The notes: generated from the letters alone by a model not told the origin. A stretch of DNA of 64,000 bases from an uncultured Nitrosomonadales bacterium (GCA_903915035.1 CAIWRI010000135.1:1-64000); one strand, 5' to 3'; shown: positions 11,149 through 21,939, numbered from the stretch's first letter. Made by a program: numbers and translations.

Positions 11149-12084
11149 ATGTCTGAAATAATCGTTGCAGCAATTTATAAATTTGTTAAGTTGGAGGATT
11201 GCGCGTTGCTGCGCGAACCGCTACAGGCGCAATGCGATGTGCTGGGCATCACCGGCACCTTGCTGCTGGCGACTGAGGGCATCAACGGCACCATCGCAGG
11301 AACACGTGGCGGTATTGCTCAGCTATTGGCCTATTTGCGTGCTGATCCGAGGCTAGCCGATCTGGAACACAAGCAATCGACTGCTGAATTCCCGCCTTTT
11401 TATCGCATGAAGGTCAAACTCAAAAGTGAAATTGTAACCATGGGTGTGCCGGGTATTAACCCCACAGAACGGGTAGGACAATACATCAAACCGGAAGACT
11501 GGAATACACTGATCAACGATCCCGATGTCTTACTGATCGACACACGCAATGATTATGAAGTCGACGTTGGCACTTTCAAGGGCGCCCTTGATCCGCGCAT
11601 CAGCACTTTCCGCGAGTTCCCGGACTACGTCAAAAAACATCTTGATCCTGCGAAAAAACCGCGCATCGCTATGTTCTGTACCGGTGGCATACGCTGCGAA
11701 AAAGCCTCCGCCTATATGCTGGAACAGGGCTTTCCCGAGGTCTATCACCTGCAGGGTGGCATTCTGAAGTATCTGGAAAAAGTACCTGCCGAGCAGAGTT
11801 TGTGGCAAGGGGAATGCTTCGTGTTTGATCAACGCGTGGCTGTAGGACAAGATCTGGCGCCCGGGCATTATGAGCTATGCTATGGCTGTTCACGCCCGAT
11901 CACCTTAGCGGAAAAAGCTCATCATCACTATCAGGCGGGGATTTCCTGTCCGAAATGCTATGACAGTCTCACGCCTGACAAGCGCGCTGCCGCAATGGAA
12001 CGGCAAAAACAGGTCACGCTGTCAGTCAAGCGCGGCGAAAAACACATCGGGCGGAAAAAACGCCGGGTTGAAAGCGCGGATTAG
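11149..12084 (+). CDS. trhO: tRNA uridine-34 hydroxylase TrhO (rhodanese domain)
   Basis: Family (YceA) that hydroxylates U34 of certain tRNAs, the first step towards 5-oxyacetyl-type wobble modifications. In the 311-residue product the N-terminal domain holds [16 protein letters not shown] (about 37-51) and the rhodanese domain holds the catalytic loop [11 protein letters not shown] with Cys177. The C-terminal part has paired cysteines (CYGC and CPKC) and ends in a basic tail (GRKKRR). All these features are usual for TrhO. It begins 15 bases after the glycosyltransferase stop and is convergent with aroC. Confidence 0.92.
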   Translation: MSEIIVAAIYKFVKLEDCALLREPLQAQCDVLGITGTLLLATEGINGTIAGTRGGIAQLLAYLRADPRLADLEHKQSTAEFPPFYRMKVKLKSEIVTMGVPGINPTERVGQYIKPEDWNTLINDPDVLLIDTRNDYEVDVGTFKGALDPRISTFREFPDYVKKHLDPAKKPRIAMFCTGGIRCEKASAYMLEQGFPEVYHLQGGILKYLEKVPAEQSLWQGECFVFDQRVAVGQDLAPGHYELCYGCSRPITLAEKAHHHYQAGISCPKCYDSLTPDKRAAAMERQKQVTLSVKRGEKHIGRKKRRVESAD

Positions 12085-12114
12085 CCCCCCATCCGCTAAT
12101 CCCTTTGTACCTAA

Positions 12115-13200
12115 TTATATTTTCGGCGTTGCACACACCACGTCCGCATTTTGCGCGCGATGGCGCAGTGCATGGTCGATCAGCACCAGCGCCAGCATCG
12201 CTTCGGCAATCGGCGTTGCGCGTATGCCGACACAAGGATCGTGACGGCCATGCGTTTCCACCATCACAGCTTCCCCCTGCAGATTAATCGAACGGCGCGG
12301 GATACGGATACTGGAAGTGGGTTTGATCGCCAGATGCGCAACGATATTCTGCCCGGTTGAAATACCGCCTAAAATACCCCCTGAATGATTCGACAGGAAT
12401 CCGTCCGGTGTCATTTCATCACCGTGAAAGCTGCCTTTTTGCGTCACACAGTCGAAACCATCGCCGATCTCCACCCCTTTAGCCGCATTGATACTCATCA
12501 GCGCATAAGCAATTTCGGCGTCCAGCCTGTCATAGACCGGCTCACCCCAGCCCACCGGCACATTCTCAGCCATGACGGTAAGCCTGGCTCCAATCGAGTC
12601 ACCGGATTTACGCAAACTGTCCATGTAATCTTCCAGTGGCGCGACCAGCGACGGATCAGCTGCAAAAAACGGATTGTCATTCACCCCCTCCCAACTCTTG
12701 AACGGCATAGCCAGTTCACCAAGTTGTGAAATATAACCGCGAATCACCACGCCATAACGCTCAAATAACCATTTTTTGGCTATCGCACCGGCCGCCACCC
12801 GCACTGCCGTTTCACGCGCAGAAGAACGTCCGCCGCCGCGATGATCACGGAAGCCGTATTTTTGCGTATAGGTATAATCCGCGTGTCCGGGACGAAAGGT
12901 CTCGCTGATATTGCCGTAATCTTTACTGCGCTGATCTTCATTGCGGATTAAAAGGGCGATCGGCGTGCCGGTGGTCCTGCCCTCGAAGATGCCGGAGAGA
13001 ATTTCCACCGTATCCGATTCGCGCCGCTGCGTAACATGTCGCGAAGTCCCGGGTTTGCGTCTGTCCAGTTCATGCTGTATGTCTGATGCCGAAAGTATCA
13101 GACCCGGCGGGCAGCCGTCCACTACACAACCGATCGCCGCACCATGCGACTCACCAAACGAGGTGACGGTAAAAAGAAGTCCCAAGGTGTTACCTGACAT
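12115..13200 (-). CDS. aroC: Chorismate synthase
   Basis: Last common step of the shikimate pathway, turning EPSP into chorismate with reduced FMN as cofactor. The true start is the ATG at 13198-13200 ([20 protein letters not shown]), the invariant N-terminus, although the frame is open 53 codons further. That gives 361 residues, the usual length. Signatures present are [31 protein letters not shown] and the [16 protein letters not shown] segment near the end. Chorismate feeds the trp genes found later in this window. Divergent from tatD with 129 bases between. Confidence 0.96.
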   Translation of the reverse strand: MSGNTLGLLFTVTSFGESHGAAIGCVVDGCPPGLILSASDIQHELDRRKPGTSRHVTQRRESDTVEILSGIFEGRTTGTPIALLIRNEDQRSKDYGNISETFRPGHADYTYTQKYGFRDHRGGGRSSARETAVRVAAGAIAKKWLFERYGVVIRGYISQLGELAMPFKSWEGVNDNPFFAADPSLVAPLEDYMDSLRKSGDSIGARLTVMAENVPVGWGEPVYDRLDAEIAYALMSINAAKGVEIGDGFDCVTQKGSFHGDEMTPDGFLSNHSGGILGGISTGQNIVAHLAIKPTSSIRIPRRSINLQGEAVMVETHGRHDPCVGIRATPIAEAMLALVLIDHALRHRAQNADVVCATPKI

Positions 13201-13329
13201 AAGCAATCCAGTCGAAAAGATGCACGAATAAGGCGGACAGTTTAACATAGCGCTACTGCTCATTGAAAAATGAGCGCATTCCTGAAGACTTGCGTGAAAG
13301 CCCAACTTATTGATACGAGGAAGACAAAC

Positions 13330-14112
13330 ATGGACGGGTTTATTGATACCCACTGCCATCTGGATGCGGCCCGGTTTGACGAGGATCAGGCCGCATTACT
13401 GCACAACGCCCGGGTAGCCGGCGTGTCTCGCATCGTAATACCTTCAGTAGCACGCGCCGGCTTTACCGGTGTCAGCCGCCTCTGCCGGAAATATCCTTGC
13501 TGCCACCCCGCTTATGGCATACATCCGCTGTTTGTTAGCTCTGCAACAGCAGAGGATCTGCTTGTACTGCGCGAGTATTTACGCGAGCATCAGGCAATTG
13601 CCATCGGTGAGATCGGCCTGGATTTTTTCATTGACGGCCATGATCAGGCACGACAGGAATATTTTTTTGCAGCGCAGCTCAAGCTGGCAAGTGAATTTGC
13701 TTTGCCAGTATTGCTGCATAGCCGCAGCTCAGTCGACACCGTACTCAGACATCTGCGCCGAAATGAGCTATGCGGTGGCATTGCCCATGCCTTTTCCGGC
13801 AGCCATCAACAGGCAGACGAGTTCATCAAGCTGGGCTTCAAATTAGGCTTTGGCGGAGCTGCGACTTATCCGCGTGCCACGCGCTTGCGCGAACTGGCTG
13901 CCAGCCTGCCGCTCTCCTGTATCGTGCTGGAAACCGATGCACCCGATATGAGCCCTGAATTTATAGCGCGCGGACAGCCAAACAAGCCTGAATATCTGCC
14001 GCGCATTGCGCAAATTCTGGCTGATTTGCGTGGCATAACCCTGGCCCAATTAGCTCAAGCGACCACGGCAAATGCAAACGCAGTCCTGCAGCTGCACCAG
14101 GCCATTGCATAA
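13330..14112 (+). CDS. tatD: TatD-family metal-dependent hydrolase
   Basis: TIM-barrel hydrolase of the TatD family; members are metal-dependent DNases, so a 3'-5' nuclease role is likely. The 260-residue product starts [12 protein letters not shown], in which the HxH pair binds metal; later metal ligands lie in GEIGLDFF, the HSRSS segment and LETDAPDM. The ATG at 13330 is chosen over one 20 codons upstream because it has GAGGAAG at proper distance and begins right at the family motif. It runs away from aroC. Confidence 0.9.
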   Translation: MDGFIDTHCHLDAARFDEDQAALLHNARVAGVSRIVIPSVARAGFTGVSRLCRKYPCCHPAYGIHPLFVSSATAEDLLVLREYLREHQAIAIGEIGLDFFIDGHDQARQEYFFAAQLKLASEFALPVLLHSRSSVDTVLRHLRRNELCGGIAHAFSGSHQQADEFIKLGFKLGFGGAATYPRATRLRELAASLPLSCIVLETDAPDMSPEFIARGQPNKPEYLPRIAQILADLRGITLAQLAQATTANANAVLQLHQAIA

Positions 14113-14249
14113 ATAGCGCGAAAAGAATGGCGGTGCCTTGTCCACAGTTTCTGTGGATAACTGTGTGGGCGACATTGTGGACAGCGCCCTCAAGACATTG
14201 TCTTTATAAGCATTCATACCGTATGCCTGTTTTTTCGCGTTTAAAAAAA

Positions 14250-15146
14250 TTAAAAGTTGAGCACTACCCAGTTCATACCGGCTAAGCTGCCCAGAAAAAT
14301 GCACAGATGCACCCCGCCCCAGACCAGATAACGACGAGATAATTTTGCCAGCGTAAGATTGCTGATCAGAAACAACCTGCCGTCTTGCGGCCGGCCTATC
14401 ATCAGCACATCAGGAATAGTCTGCAGTTCACGTTGCAGCTTAGCCACTTCAAGCCCGGCTGCATCGCGCACCTGTTGCCACTCATTCATATCCAGCATGC
14501 CGTCCTTATTCAGGTCGAAGCGCCTGAGCAGCGCAGGCATGTCCAGCTTCCAACTGGCCAGCAGCGTTTTGGTTTCCTCGTTACAGTTGAATTCCCATGT
14601 GCAATTTTTGGTGCGAAATTCGCCAAGAACGTAAATTTTATCCCCCGCCAGCAATTTCCATTCCGTATAACGATGATTATCCAGCGTCCAGCAATCGCAA
14701 TGACAAGTGGAAATTTCTGCCTGCTCAGGATCAACCACGCAGACACCGCTCTGGTCACGCAGCAAAAATGAATCATCACTCTCGCCTTTATCCTCGATTT
14801 TCCAGTCTTTTTCGGCATCGCGCACCTCGACGGTATAGCGATACCAGAGACAGGGCATTTTTTTCAGCTGGCTGAACACAGGCTGTTCGCCAAATGTTAC
14901 GCCACGCCCGGTCAACTCCACATAGCCTTGTGCGGCGGAGGCGACTTTTGAGGCGGGCGTGTCGCGGATTGCGCGTAGCCGGTTCAGATTGGACAGCCAG
15001 GCAAACAGGCTGATAACGGCGATCAGCGCCAGGCAAAACAGCCAACCGTTCTTCGACTCGAAGTACAGGCCGAAAAACAACAGCAACAGCTCTGCGCCAG
15101 AGGCGAGAAATTCGGCATACCGGCGACGCAATGAGATGAATATCAC
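14250..15146 (-). CDS. GIDE-domain membrane protein with an EF-hand
   Basis: 298 residues. Two hydrophobic segments near the N-terminus (about 17-31 and 33-53), then a soluble region with the GIDE/MULAN-like fold (about 60-200; key segments ELTGRGVTF, LKKMPCLWYRYTVEVRD and GDKIYVLGEF), then a canonical EF-hand loop at 211-222 (D-L-N-K-D-G-M-L-D-M-N-E), then a C-terminal hydrophobic segment (about 271-298). GIDE domains are known from the mitochondrial E3 ligase MULAN and from bacterial proteins without a RING. The gene follows lemA by 16 bases on the same strand, a frequent bacterial pairing. The biochemical role is unknown; an EF-hand suggests calcium response. Confidence 0.75.
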   Translation of the reverse strand: MIFISLRRRYAEFLASGAELLLLFFGLYFESKNGWLFCLALIAVISLFAWLSNLNRLRAIRDTPASKVASAAQGYVELTGRGVTFGEQPVFSQLKKMPCLWYRYTVEVRDAEKDWKIEDKGESDDSFLLRDQSGVCVVDPEQAEISTCHCDCWTLDNHRYTEWKLLAGDKIYVLGEFRTKNCTWEFNCNEETKTLLASWKLDMPALLRRFDLNKDGMLDMNEWQQVRDAAGLEVAKLQRELQTIPDVLMIGRPQDGRLFLISNLTLAKLSRRYLVWGGVHLCIFLGSLAGMNWVVLNF

Positions 15147-15162
15147 GGAAATTCCTGACAGA

Positions 15163-15729
15163 CTACTTAAACAGCGCTTTCATGTCGATATCAGTTTTTT
15201 CACCGGAGGAGAACTCCAGCAGCGAAGCTGTCTGATACCGGAACATATTGGCAATCAGCGCGGCGGGGAATTGTTCGATGCTGATATTGTAGATATTAAC
15301 TGCCTCGTTGTAGAATTCGCGACGATCCGCAATGCCATTTTCAAGGCCGGTGATACGTGCTTGCAACGGCATGAAGTTCTCATTGGCTTTCAAGTTCGGA
15401 TAGGCTTCGGCAATCGCAAAGATTCCGCCCAGACCTGCCCGCAACCTTCCTTCCGCCTCGCCCAATGCCGCCATGTCCTGCGTCTGACGCGCTTCATGAA
15501 CAAGCGATCTTGCTTTGATCACCCTTTGCAGGGTGGACTGTTCGAACTCCTTGTATTGTTTGCATACTTCTACCAGCTTGGGCAGTTCGTCATGACGCTG
15601 CTTGAGTAACACATCAATGTTTGCCCATGCTTTGCTCATCGTATGCTTGATATTGACCAGATGGTTATACAGGCTTACAGCATAAATCAATGTTGCGAGC
15701 GTGATGCCTGAAACAATTAAACTGCTCAT
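15163..15729 (-). CDS. LemA-family protein
   Basis: 188 residues with an N-terminal membrane helix (about 2-20) and a helical-bundle body. SLYNHLVNIKHTMSKAWANI followed by DVLLKQRHDELPKLVEVC is the typical LemA start, and YPNLKANENF with the later RREFYNEAVNIYN complete the signature. LemA proteins are predicted to be anchored in the inner membrane with most of the protein on one side; their function is not established. It is in one run with the GIDE gene downstream and the spermidine-synthase-like gene 21 bases upstream. Confidence 0.9.
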   Translation of the reverse strand: MSSLIVSGITLATLIYAVSLYNHLVNIKHTMSKAWANIDVLLKQRHDELPKLVEVCKQYKEFEQSTLQRVIKARSLVHEARQTQDMAALGEAEGRLRAGLGGIFAIAEAYPNLKANENFMPLQARITGLENGIADRREFYNEAVNIYNISIEQFPAALIANMFRYQTASLLEFSSGEKTDIDMKALFK

Positions 15730-15750
15730 GATGGGGGACCTTTTAAACGG

Positions 15751-16506
15751 TTAAATAATCAGCATGTTATTCGCGCAGATTTTAGCTTGCGCCAGTCGGG
15801 TCATTGTCGGCAGCAGATTCAATCCGGTTTCTTTTTTCAAAATTTCGGCGTTCAGTTTCAGGTCCTCCAGGCTGATACTCACCTGATCGCCTTCGGCTGC
15901 AAAGGCGATGGTGTTACCGCTCTCGCAAGAAGGGAACATCAGCCCCCTGTCCTCAAAGGCATTGAGAATATGCGTAAAGCCACCCAGCACGCCTTTACTA
16001 AGCCCTAGCATATTGACAGCCATAATGCCCTGTTCGGTGAGGCGACTGCGGCAGGCCTGATAAAACGGCAGGCTGTTCAACTGTCCGGGATGCGCGTGCT
16101 CATTAAAGCCATCCACCAGGATTAAATCAAACTTCTTATCCGTGCCAAGAATAAAATCCGCCCCGCAGCCTATCACCAGATGGATGCGCTTGTCATCTTC
16201 GGGCAGCTTGAAAAAATGCCTCGCGGCGGCGACCACCGCAGGCTCAATCTCAACGATGGTCAGATGCGCATCGGGGCGATAGCGATACAGAAATTTGGTT
16301 AGCGATGCCGCGCCCAGCCCGATTAGTAATATTTTGCGCGGCCAGCGCGTTTCTTCGCGCAGCAGCAGGGATGCCATCATTTCGCGGGTGTATTCCAGTT
16401 CCAGATTCCACGGACGGGCAATGCGCATCGCGCCTTGTACCCAGCTTGAACCGAAATGCAAATAGCGCACACCGGCTTGTTCAGAAATGTCGATAGGGGT
16501 AGTCAT
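15751..16506 (-). CDS. Spermidine-synthase-like methyltransferase-fold protein
   Basis: 251 residues from the ATG at 16504-16506 (MTTPIDISEQAGVRYLHFGS). The Rossmann part contains ILLIGLGAASLTKFLYRY (glycine-rich nucleotide loop), the acidic TIVEIEP, and FDLILVDGFNEHAHPG, resembling the SpeE catalytic-loop region. Such short SpeE-like proteins are common next to other genes and often lack full polyamine-synthase residues, so aminopropyl transfer is not assured. The start is preferred over one 23 codons upstream because that one lies beyond a TAGTGGA repeat. It belongs to a run with nnrD upstream and lemA downstream. Confidence 0.75.
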   Translation of the reverse strand: MTTPIDISEQAGVRYLHFGSSWVQGAMRIARPWNLELEYTREMMASLLLREETRWPRKILLIGLGAASLTKFLYRYRPDAHLTIVEIEPAVVAAARHFFKLPEDDKRIHLVIGCGADFILGTDKKFDLILVDGFNEHAHPGQLNSLPFYQACRSRLTEQGIMAVNMLGLSKGVLGGFTHILNAFEDRGLMFPSCESGNTIAFAAEGDQVSISLEDLKLNAEILKKETGLNLLPTMTRLAQAKICANNMLII

Positions 16507-16522
16507 AGTGGATAGTGGATAG
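16506..16522. repeat. Short heptanucleotide repeat TAGTGGA x2
   Basis: Two TAGTGGA units and a partial third lie directly before the spermidine-synthase-like start codon. Same unit length and flavour as the repeats at 3712 and 61977. Confidence 0.6.
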
Positions 16523-16534
16523 AAAAATTGTGAT

Positions 16535-17383
16535 TTAATGACTGATCCACTGATGCAAAAGCCGGCGTGCCGCATCGGTCAGTTCAGTCGCGGTCATGCC
16601 GATGGCGGTTTGTTTAGCGAGTTCATCTCCCGCAGCGCCATGCAGGTGCACTGCCAGCAACAGCGCATCGTCAACGTTTAAACCCTGCGCGATAAAGGCC
16701 GCTATCATACCAGCCAGCACATCACCCATGCCGGGGCCGCTCATGCCGGGGTTGCCGGTATTGTTCACAAACAGTCCCTTGCCGGTAGCACACAGACTGT
16801 TTGCGCCTTTTAGCACGACTGAGCAGGAAAACAGTCGGCTTATTTTTTGTACGGCGGCGATGCGGTTGGCTTGAACGTCTGCCGTATTGCAAGCTAACAG
16901 GCGGGCAGCTTCACCCGGATGCGGGGTCAATATCGTCGGATTTTTTCGGGCAACAGCCAGTTCGTGCAAGTCGGGATGAGCCGCCAGCAGATTTAACGCA
17001 TCCGCATCGAGCACCAGGCTGGCCGTACTCTCTAACACCGCTGAGAGCCATCGCTGCGCTGACGCATCAATGCCCATCCCGCAACCAATCGCAATTACAT
17101 TAGCATTATTGTAGGGGTGCGATTTATCGCACCCTCCGGCCTTATGCAGCATCAGTTCCGGCTGGATAAAGTCCACCGCCGGCGCGTTGTCTGCCAGCAG
17201 CACAACATGCACGCAACCCGCACCCAGTTTGAGCGCGGCACGTCCGGCCAGCAACGCCGCCCCTGTCATGCCGGAGGCGCCGCCTACGACAGCTAGCGTG
17301 CCGAACAGTCCCTTATGGCTGTCGGACGGGCGTCTTGGCACCAGTTGCGAGACCTCGTGCCGGGTGATGATAAGTGGATTCAT
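16535..17383 (-). CDS. nnrD: ADP-dependent NAD(P)H-hydrate dehydratase (stand-alone)
   Basis: Repairs NADHX/NADPHX, damaged hydrated cofactors. The 282 residues have the ribokinase-like fold with FGTLAVVGGASGMTGAALLA (about 28-47), VLDADALNLLA, ILTPHPGEAARLL and the catalytic-loop GPGMGDVLAGM (usually GTGDVLAG) near 217. The epimerase half (NnrE), often fused to it, is missing. An 8-bp-stem palindrome lies in frame inside the gene at 17115-17134 and adds residues around HKAGGCDKSHPYNN. Start ATG at 17381-17383, facing purL 65 bases away. Confidence 0.9.
   Translation of the reverse strand: MNPLIITRHEVSQLVPRRPSDSHKGLFGTLAVVGGASGMTGAALLAGRAALKLGAGCVHVVLLADNAPAVDFIQPELMLHKAGGCDKSHPYNNANVIAIGCGMGIDASAQRWLSAVLESTASLVLDADALNLLAAHPDLHELAVARKNPTILTPHPGEAARLLACNTADVQANRIAAVQKISRLFSCSVVLKGANSLCATGKGLFVNNTGNPGMSGPGMGDVLAGMIAAFIAQGLNVDDALLLAVHLHGAAGDELAKQTAIGMTATELTDAARRLLHQWISH
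17115..17134. repeat. REP-like palindrome inside nnrD
   Basis: GGGTGCGA, loop TTTA, TCGCACCC form a perfect 8-bp stem. It lies in frame within nnrD where family members usually have a short surface loop. Palindromes of this type (ggtgcgataaatcgcacc) are, from memory, frequent extragenic repeats in several betaproteobacteria. Confidence 0.6.
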
Positions 17384-17447
17384 AATGGATAGTCAGCTTG
17401 ACTTGATGGCATAGTATAATCGCGCCCCGAATTTTATTCTCACCGTC

Positions 17448-20400
17448 ATGTTTAAAATCTCTGTCGGCAGTTCAGCTTTATCCGCTTTTCGTCTTAAAAA
17501 ATTGCATGCCGCATTGAACGCGTTAGCGCCCGATGTTGTCCTTAATGGCGCGCGCCATTGCTATTTCAGCGCGCTGCAAGAGGAAACCCTCAATGATGCG
17601 CAAACCGGCTTGCTGGATCGTGTACTGGGTCTGACAGCACAGGAAACTGAACCTGCCGGTGAAGTAATCCTGGTTGTGCCACGTCTGGGCACGATTTCGC
17701 CCTGGTCGACCAAGGCCACGGATATCGCGCAGCATTGCGGTTTAACCGGCGTTGCGCGCATCGAACGCGGCGTAATTTACTACCTCGAAGGCAAGCTGGG
17801 TGCTGCCTTGAGCGTTGCTGAAAAAATCGCCGTTTTGCCGTTGCTGCATGATCGCATGACCGAGTCTGTGCTCTCATCCATCGAAGATGCCGCAGCAAAG
17901 CTCTTCCTGCATGGTTCGCCGCAGCCTCTGGCGACCGTGGATATTTTGCAAGGCGGCTGTGATGCACTGGCTTTGGCCAACCGCGAGATGGGATTAGCCT
18001 TGTCCGCTGACGAAATCGAATATCTGGTTGAAAACTTCCAGAAGCTGCAACGCAATCCCACCGATGTTGAACTGATGATGTTCGCACAAGCCAATTCCGA
18101 GCATTGTCGTCACAAGATTTTTAATGCCGACTGGGTAATCGACGGTGTGGTAGAAGAGATGTCGCTGTTTGGCATGATACGCAACACCCATAAAGTCAGC
18201 CCGACCGGCACGGTAGTGGCTTATTCAGATAATTCCTCGGTGATCGAAGGCGCATCCGTTGAGCGTTTTTATCCGCGCAGCAATGGCGCTTATGCGTTTT
18301 CCGAGGAGCTGACGCATACCTTGATGAAGGTGGAAACACATAACCATCCGACCGCAATAGCGCCCTTTGCCGGAGCCGCGACAGGTTCGGGTGGCGAGAT
18401 ACGCGATGAGGGTGCTACCGGTATCGGCTCACGCCCCAAGGCAGGTCTGACTGGGTTTTCAGTGTCGAACCTGAACATTCCGGGTTATGTTCAGCCCTGG
18501 GAAGTGTACGATGCTGCCGTAGCGACTTACGGTAAACCATCGCGCATTGTCACGGCCTTGCAGATCATGCTGGACGGCCCGTTAGGCGGCGCGGCATTCA
18601 ACAACGAGTTTGGCCGGCCTAATCTGACGGGTTATTTCCGCACTTTTGAAGAGCAGGTCGGCGGCGAGATGCGCGGCTATCACAAGCCCATTATGCTAGC
18701 CGGTGGCGTGGGTAGCATTTCTGCTATCCACACGCATAAGCACGATCTGCCGGTAGGCGCACTGGTCGTGCATCTGGGCGGGCCGGGCATGCTGATCGGA
18801 CTGGGGGGCGGTGCCGCATCCAGCATGGATACCGGCAGCAATGCCGAAAATCTGGACTTCGATTCAGTACAACGCGGCAATCCCGAGATGCAGCGACGCG
18901 CGCAGGAAGTGATCGACCGCTGCTGGCAGTTAGGTACGGATAATCCCATCCTGTCCATCCATGACGTAGGGGCCGGCGGCATGTCCAATGCCCTGCCTGA
19001 GCTTGTACATGGCGGCGGGCGCGGTGCGACATTTGAATTGCGCCGCATTCCACTGGATGAGAGCGGCATGTCGCCCAGGCAAATCTGGTGCAATGAATCT
19101 CAAGAGCGTTATGTGCTGGCAATCGCACCGGAACGTCTGGAACAGTTCAAATCATTCTGCGAACGTGAACGTTGTCCGTTTGCGGTAGTTGGCGTGGCCG
19201 TTGCAGATGATCAACTCATTGTTCACGACACTGAATTTGACAATGACCCGGTGAACATGTCGCTGTCGGTATTGCTGGGCAAGCCGCCTAAGATGACGCG
19301 CAATGTTACCCGCGAAACGCCAACACTGATTCCCTTTGATACCGCATCGCTGGATTTAAAGGATTCCATCGAACGCGTATTGCGCCTGCCGGCGGTCGCA
19401 AATAAAACTTTCCTTATCAGCATCGGTGATCGCACCGTGGGCGGCATGACCGCGCGCGACCAGATGACAGGTCCCTGGCAGGTGCCGGTAGCGGATGTGG
19501 CCGTGACCTTGATGGGTTTTAACACGCATCTTGGCGAAGCCTATGCGCTGGGCGAACGCACCCCGCTGGCACTGGTCAATGCGGCGGCTTCCGGACGTAT
19601 GGCGGTAGGCGAAGCGCTCACCAACATCGCAGCGGCCCGTATCGCAAAAATCGGCGACATCAAGTTATCCGCTAACTGGATGGCCGCCGCAGGTCATCAC
19701 GGCGAAGATGCCGCCTTGTTCGATACCGTTTATGCCGTCGGCATGGAACTATGCCCTGAGCTGGGCATAGGCATACCGGTCGGCAAGGACTCCATGTCGA
19801 TGAAGTCGACCTGGACGGATGGCACAGACAACAAATCCGTCACCTCGCCGCTGTCGCTGATCGTCACCGCCTTCGCACCTTGTGCGGATACGCGTAAAAC
19901 GATGACGCCGCAATTGTCAGCCGATGCTGACAGCACACTACTGCTGATTGATCTGGGCTGCGGCAAGAACCGCATGGGCGGCTCGGCATTGGCGCAAGTG
20001 TACAAGCAGGTAGGCGATACCGCGCCGGATGTGGACTCTGCTGCGCAATTGAAGGCCTTCTTTGAATTAATCCAGCAACTCAATCTGGACGAAAAACTGC
20101 TCGCCTATCACGACCGCTCGGATGGCGGCGCGTTTGTGTCCTTGTGCGAAATGTCCTTTGCCGCTCATATCGGCTTGAACATGCAGCTAAGCGATCTGCC
20201 CGGCGACACCTTGAGCGCGCTGTTCAATGAAGAGCTAGGTGCGGTAGTGCAGGTGAAAAACAGCAATCTGGCTGATGTATTGCAACGGGTGAAAACCGCA
20301 GGATTGCTTGTGTATACCATTGCCACACCGAATCCTGGCGGCTTAATCAAAATTTGTCGCGGCGATAAGCTGCTGTTCAGCGACACCCGCGTGAACCTGC

Positions 20401-21320
20401 AACGCAGCTGGTCTGAAACGACTTATCAGTTACAAAAACTGCGCGACAATCCTGCTTGCGCAGAAGCCGAGTTCGACGCGCTGCTGGATGCGACTGACCC
20501 CGGCTTGCATGTGAGTCTGACTTACGATATCAACGCTGCGCCCGCTGTCATGCGCAGCCGCCCGAAAATCGCCATTCTGCGCGAACAGGGTGTGAACGGT
20601 CAGGTGGAAATGGCGGCGGCGTTTGACCGTGCCGGATTTGCCACGGTGGATGTCCACATGAGCGACATCCTCAGCGGGCGTGTCACGCTGGCAGATTTTA
20701 AAGGAGTGGCGGCCTGCGGCGGCTTCTCCTACGGCGACGTGCTGGGCGCAGGCGAGGGTTGGGCGAAATCCATCCTGCTCAATACAAGAGCGCGCGATGA
20801 ATTTGAAGCATTCTTTAAGCGCACCGACACACTGGCACTGGGCGTATGCAACGGCTGTCAGATGATGAGCAATCTGCACGAAATCATTCCCGGCGCGCAA
20901 AACTGGGCGCACTTCTCGCGCAACCTGTCAGAACAATTTGAGGCGCGTTTCGTGATGGTGGAAGTACAACCCTCAGCTTCGATTTTCTTCGACGGCATGG
21001 CGGGCAGTCGCATGCCGATTGTAGTCGCACACGGCGAAGGCTATGCCGACTTTGGTACGGAGGCGAAGTTACAAGCGGCACTGGTGACTTTACGCTATGT
21101 GGATAATCGCGGCACGCCTACTGAAACTTACCCTCTGAATCCGAACGGCTCACCGCAAGGCATCACCGGTTTGACGACGCCGGACGGACGTTTTTCCATC
21201 ATGATGCCGCATCCGGAACGCGTGTTCCGCGCGGTGCAAAACTCATGGCATCCGTCAGACTGGCAGGAAAACGGCGCCTGGCTGCGTATGTTCCAGAATG
21301 CCAGGACGTGGGTGGGATAA
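17448..21320 (+). CDS. purL: Phosphoribosylformylglycinamidine synthase, large type
   Basis: Fourth step of purine synthesis: converts FGAR, ATP and glutamine to FGAM. The 1290 residues match the fused proteobacterial form (about 1290-1310), which carries synthetase and glutaminase in one chain. N-terminal PurS-like part is followed by [18 protein letters not shown] (about 215), [19 protein letters not shown] (about 300) and the C-terminal amidotransferase domain from about 1035 with the nucleophile in [13 protein letters not shown] and the late His-Glu pair in [17 protein letters not shown] at 17415-17420 precedes the gene. No linked purine genes nearby; purF is 26 kb away. Confidence 0.97.
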   Translation: MFKISVGSSALSAFRLKKLHAALNALAPDVVLNGARHCYFSALQEETLNDAQTGLLDRVLGLTAQETEPAGEVILVVPRLGTISPWSTKATDIAQHCGLTGVARIERGVIYYLEGKLGAALSVAEKIAVLPLLHDRMTESVLSSIEDAAAKLFLHGSPQPLATVDILQGGCDALALANREMGLALSADEIEYLVENFQKLQRNPTDVELMMFAQANSEHCRHKIFNADWVIDGVVEEMSLFGMIRNTHKVSPTGTVVAYSDNSSVIEGASVERFYPRSNGAYAFSEELTHTLMKVETHNHPTAIAPFAGAATGSGGEIRDEGATGIGSRPKAGLTGFSVSNLNIPGYVQPWEVYDAAVATYGKPSRIVTALQIMLDGPLGGAAFNNEFGRPNLTGYFRTFEEQVGGEMRGYHKPIMLAGGVGSISAIHTHKHDLPVGALVVHLGGPGMLIGLGGGAASSMDTGSNAENLDFDSVQRGNPEMQRRAQEVIDRCWQLGTDNPILSIHDVGAGGMSNALPELVHGGGRGATFELRRIPLDESGMSPRQIWCNESQERYVLAIAPERLEQFKSFCERERCPFAVVGVAVADDQLIVHDTEFDNDPVNMSLSVLLGKPPKMTRNVTRETPTLIPFDTASLDLKDSIERVLRLPAVANKTFLISIGDRTVGGMTARDQMTGPWQVPVADVAVTLMGFNTHLGEAYALGERTPLALVNAAASGRMAVGEALTNIAAARIAKIGDIKLSANWMAAAGHHGEDAALFDTVYAVGMELCPELGIGIPVGKDSMSMKSTWTDGTDNKSVTSPLSLIVTAFAPCADTRKTMTPQLSADADSTLLLIDLGCGKNRMGGSALAQVYKQVGDTAPDVDSAAQLKAFFELIQQLNLDEKLLAYHDRSDGGAFVSLCEMSFAAHIGLNMQLSDLPGDTLSALFNEELGAVVQVKNSNLADVLQRVKTAGLLVYTIATPNPGGLIKICRGDKLLFSDTRVNLQRSWSETTYQLQKLRDNPACAEAEFDALLDATDPGLHVSLTYDINAAPAVMRSRPKIAILREQGVNGQVEMAAAFDRAGFATVDVHMSDILSGRVTLADFKGVAACGGFSYGDVLGAGEGWAKSILLNTRARDEFEAFFKRTDTLALGVCNGCQMMSNLHEIIPGAQNWAHFSRNLSEQFEARFVMVEVQPSASIFFDGMAGSRMPIVVAHGEGYADFGTEAKLQAALVTLRYVDNRGTPTETYPLNPNGSPQGITGLTTPDGRFSIMMPHPERVFRAVQNSWHPSDWQENGAWLRMFQNARTWVG

Positions 21321-21341
21321 TTTTTTACCGGAGGCAGCCCG

Positions 21342-21569
21342 GTGGCTGGTTACTTTTTCTTGCGTCGCCAAGAACAAGTAACCAAAAAGAAGGCGACCCC
21401 GGTTTACCGCGCCGCCAGTCTGATGCCAATCTGGCGGCGTACCCTTGATAGTCTGCAAACAGCGGGGCTGCGGAACTCGCACGATTCGCGTTGCGGCCAC
21501 GTGCTCAAACAGTCCTCGCCCAACAGCACCGCCATTTTCAGACTATCTTCGGCGGCGCACAGGGGATAA
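21342..21569 (+). repeat. Repeat-type reading frame (YFFLRRQEQVTKKKATP)
   Basis: The frame begins with an AGYFFLRRQ-EQVTKKKATP segment. From memory, very similar openings occur in many short 'hypothetical' frames of proteobacteria downstream of unrelated genes, so this looks like a dispersed sequence rather than a gene. No ribosome binding site was seen; it begins 21 bases after the purL stop. Confidence 0.4.
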
Positions 21570-21658
21570 GGGTGACATGCGCCGGGTTTCTTAGTGAACA
21601 TAATTTACGACTGCGCCCCCTTCAATTTCAAGGAGCTTGTTCGTAACATCAGTGAATA

Positions 21659-21808
21659 TCAGCGAACGATTTGACTTTCCGGCAACCCAATGCCGTGCGG
21701 GTTGTGATAAAAATTCACCAAACGTCTAATCCAACTCATGTATGATTGCTCCGTTCGCCGACTGTTTCGCCCGGATGCGTTCACGCGCAGCAGCATGGGT
21801 GCATGAAC
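21659..21808 (-). pseudogene. intI remnant A (integron integrase, N-terminal part only)
   Basis: On the minus strand two frames give pieces of an IntI N-terminus: RERIRAKQ in one frame, then RTEQSYMSWIRRLVNFYHN in another, which matches the start of integron integrases (RERIRxxHYSxRTEQAYxxWIRRFIxFH). The frame change lies near 21760. It ends at a TGA (21659-21661) after about 45 codons of similarity, and no catalytic R-H-R-Y region follows, so the enzyme is dead. It runs away from the attI block as expected. Confidence 0.75.
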
Positions 21809-21850
21809 TGCCAGCAGGATGGCTTGATATGTCAAATCTATTGTCAATGT

Positions 21851-21939
21851 AAAATCAGCGGGTTGCAGTATATCAGGACAGCTTATACAGAACACTATCC
21901 TGCATACATTTAAATAGTTCTGTCTACTTAACGTTATAC
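21851..21939 (+). other. attI-like site of integron A
   Basis: The 86 bases 21851-21936 match 33978-34063 (inverted) at 79 positions. The block ends in CTACTTAAC-GTTATAC, where GTTATAC (21933-21939) fits the core-site consensus GTTRRRY at which cassettes insert. The integrase remnant begins on its other side. The weak promoter-like pair TTGCAG/TATACA inside the block could be a cassette promoter, but the spacing is short. Confidence 0.65.

Noticed and set aside
15787-16008. Plus-strand frames opposite the SpeE-like gene and similar antisense frames over other housekeeping genes
   Set aside because: They are shadows of well-supported genes on the other strand.
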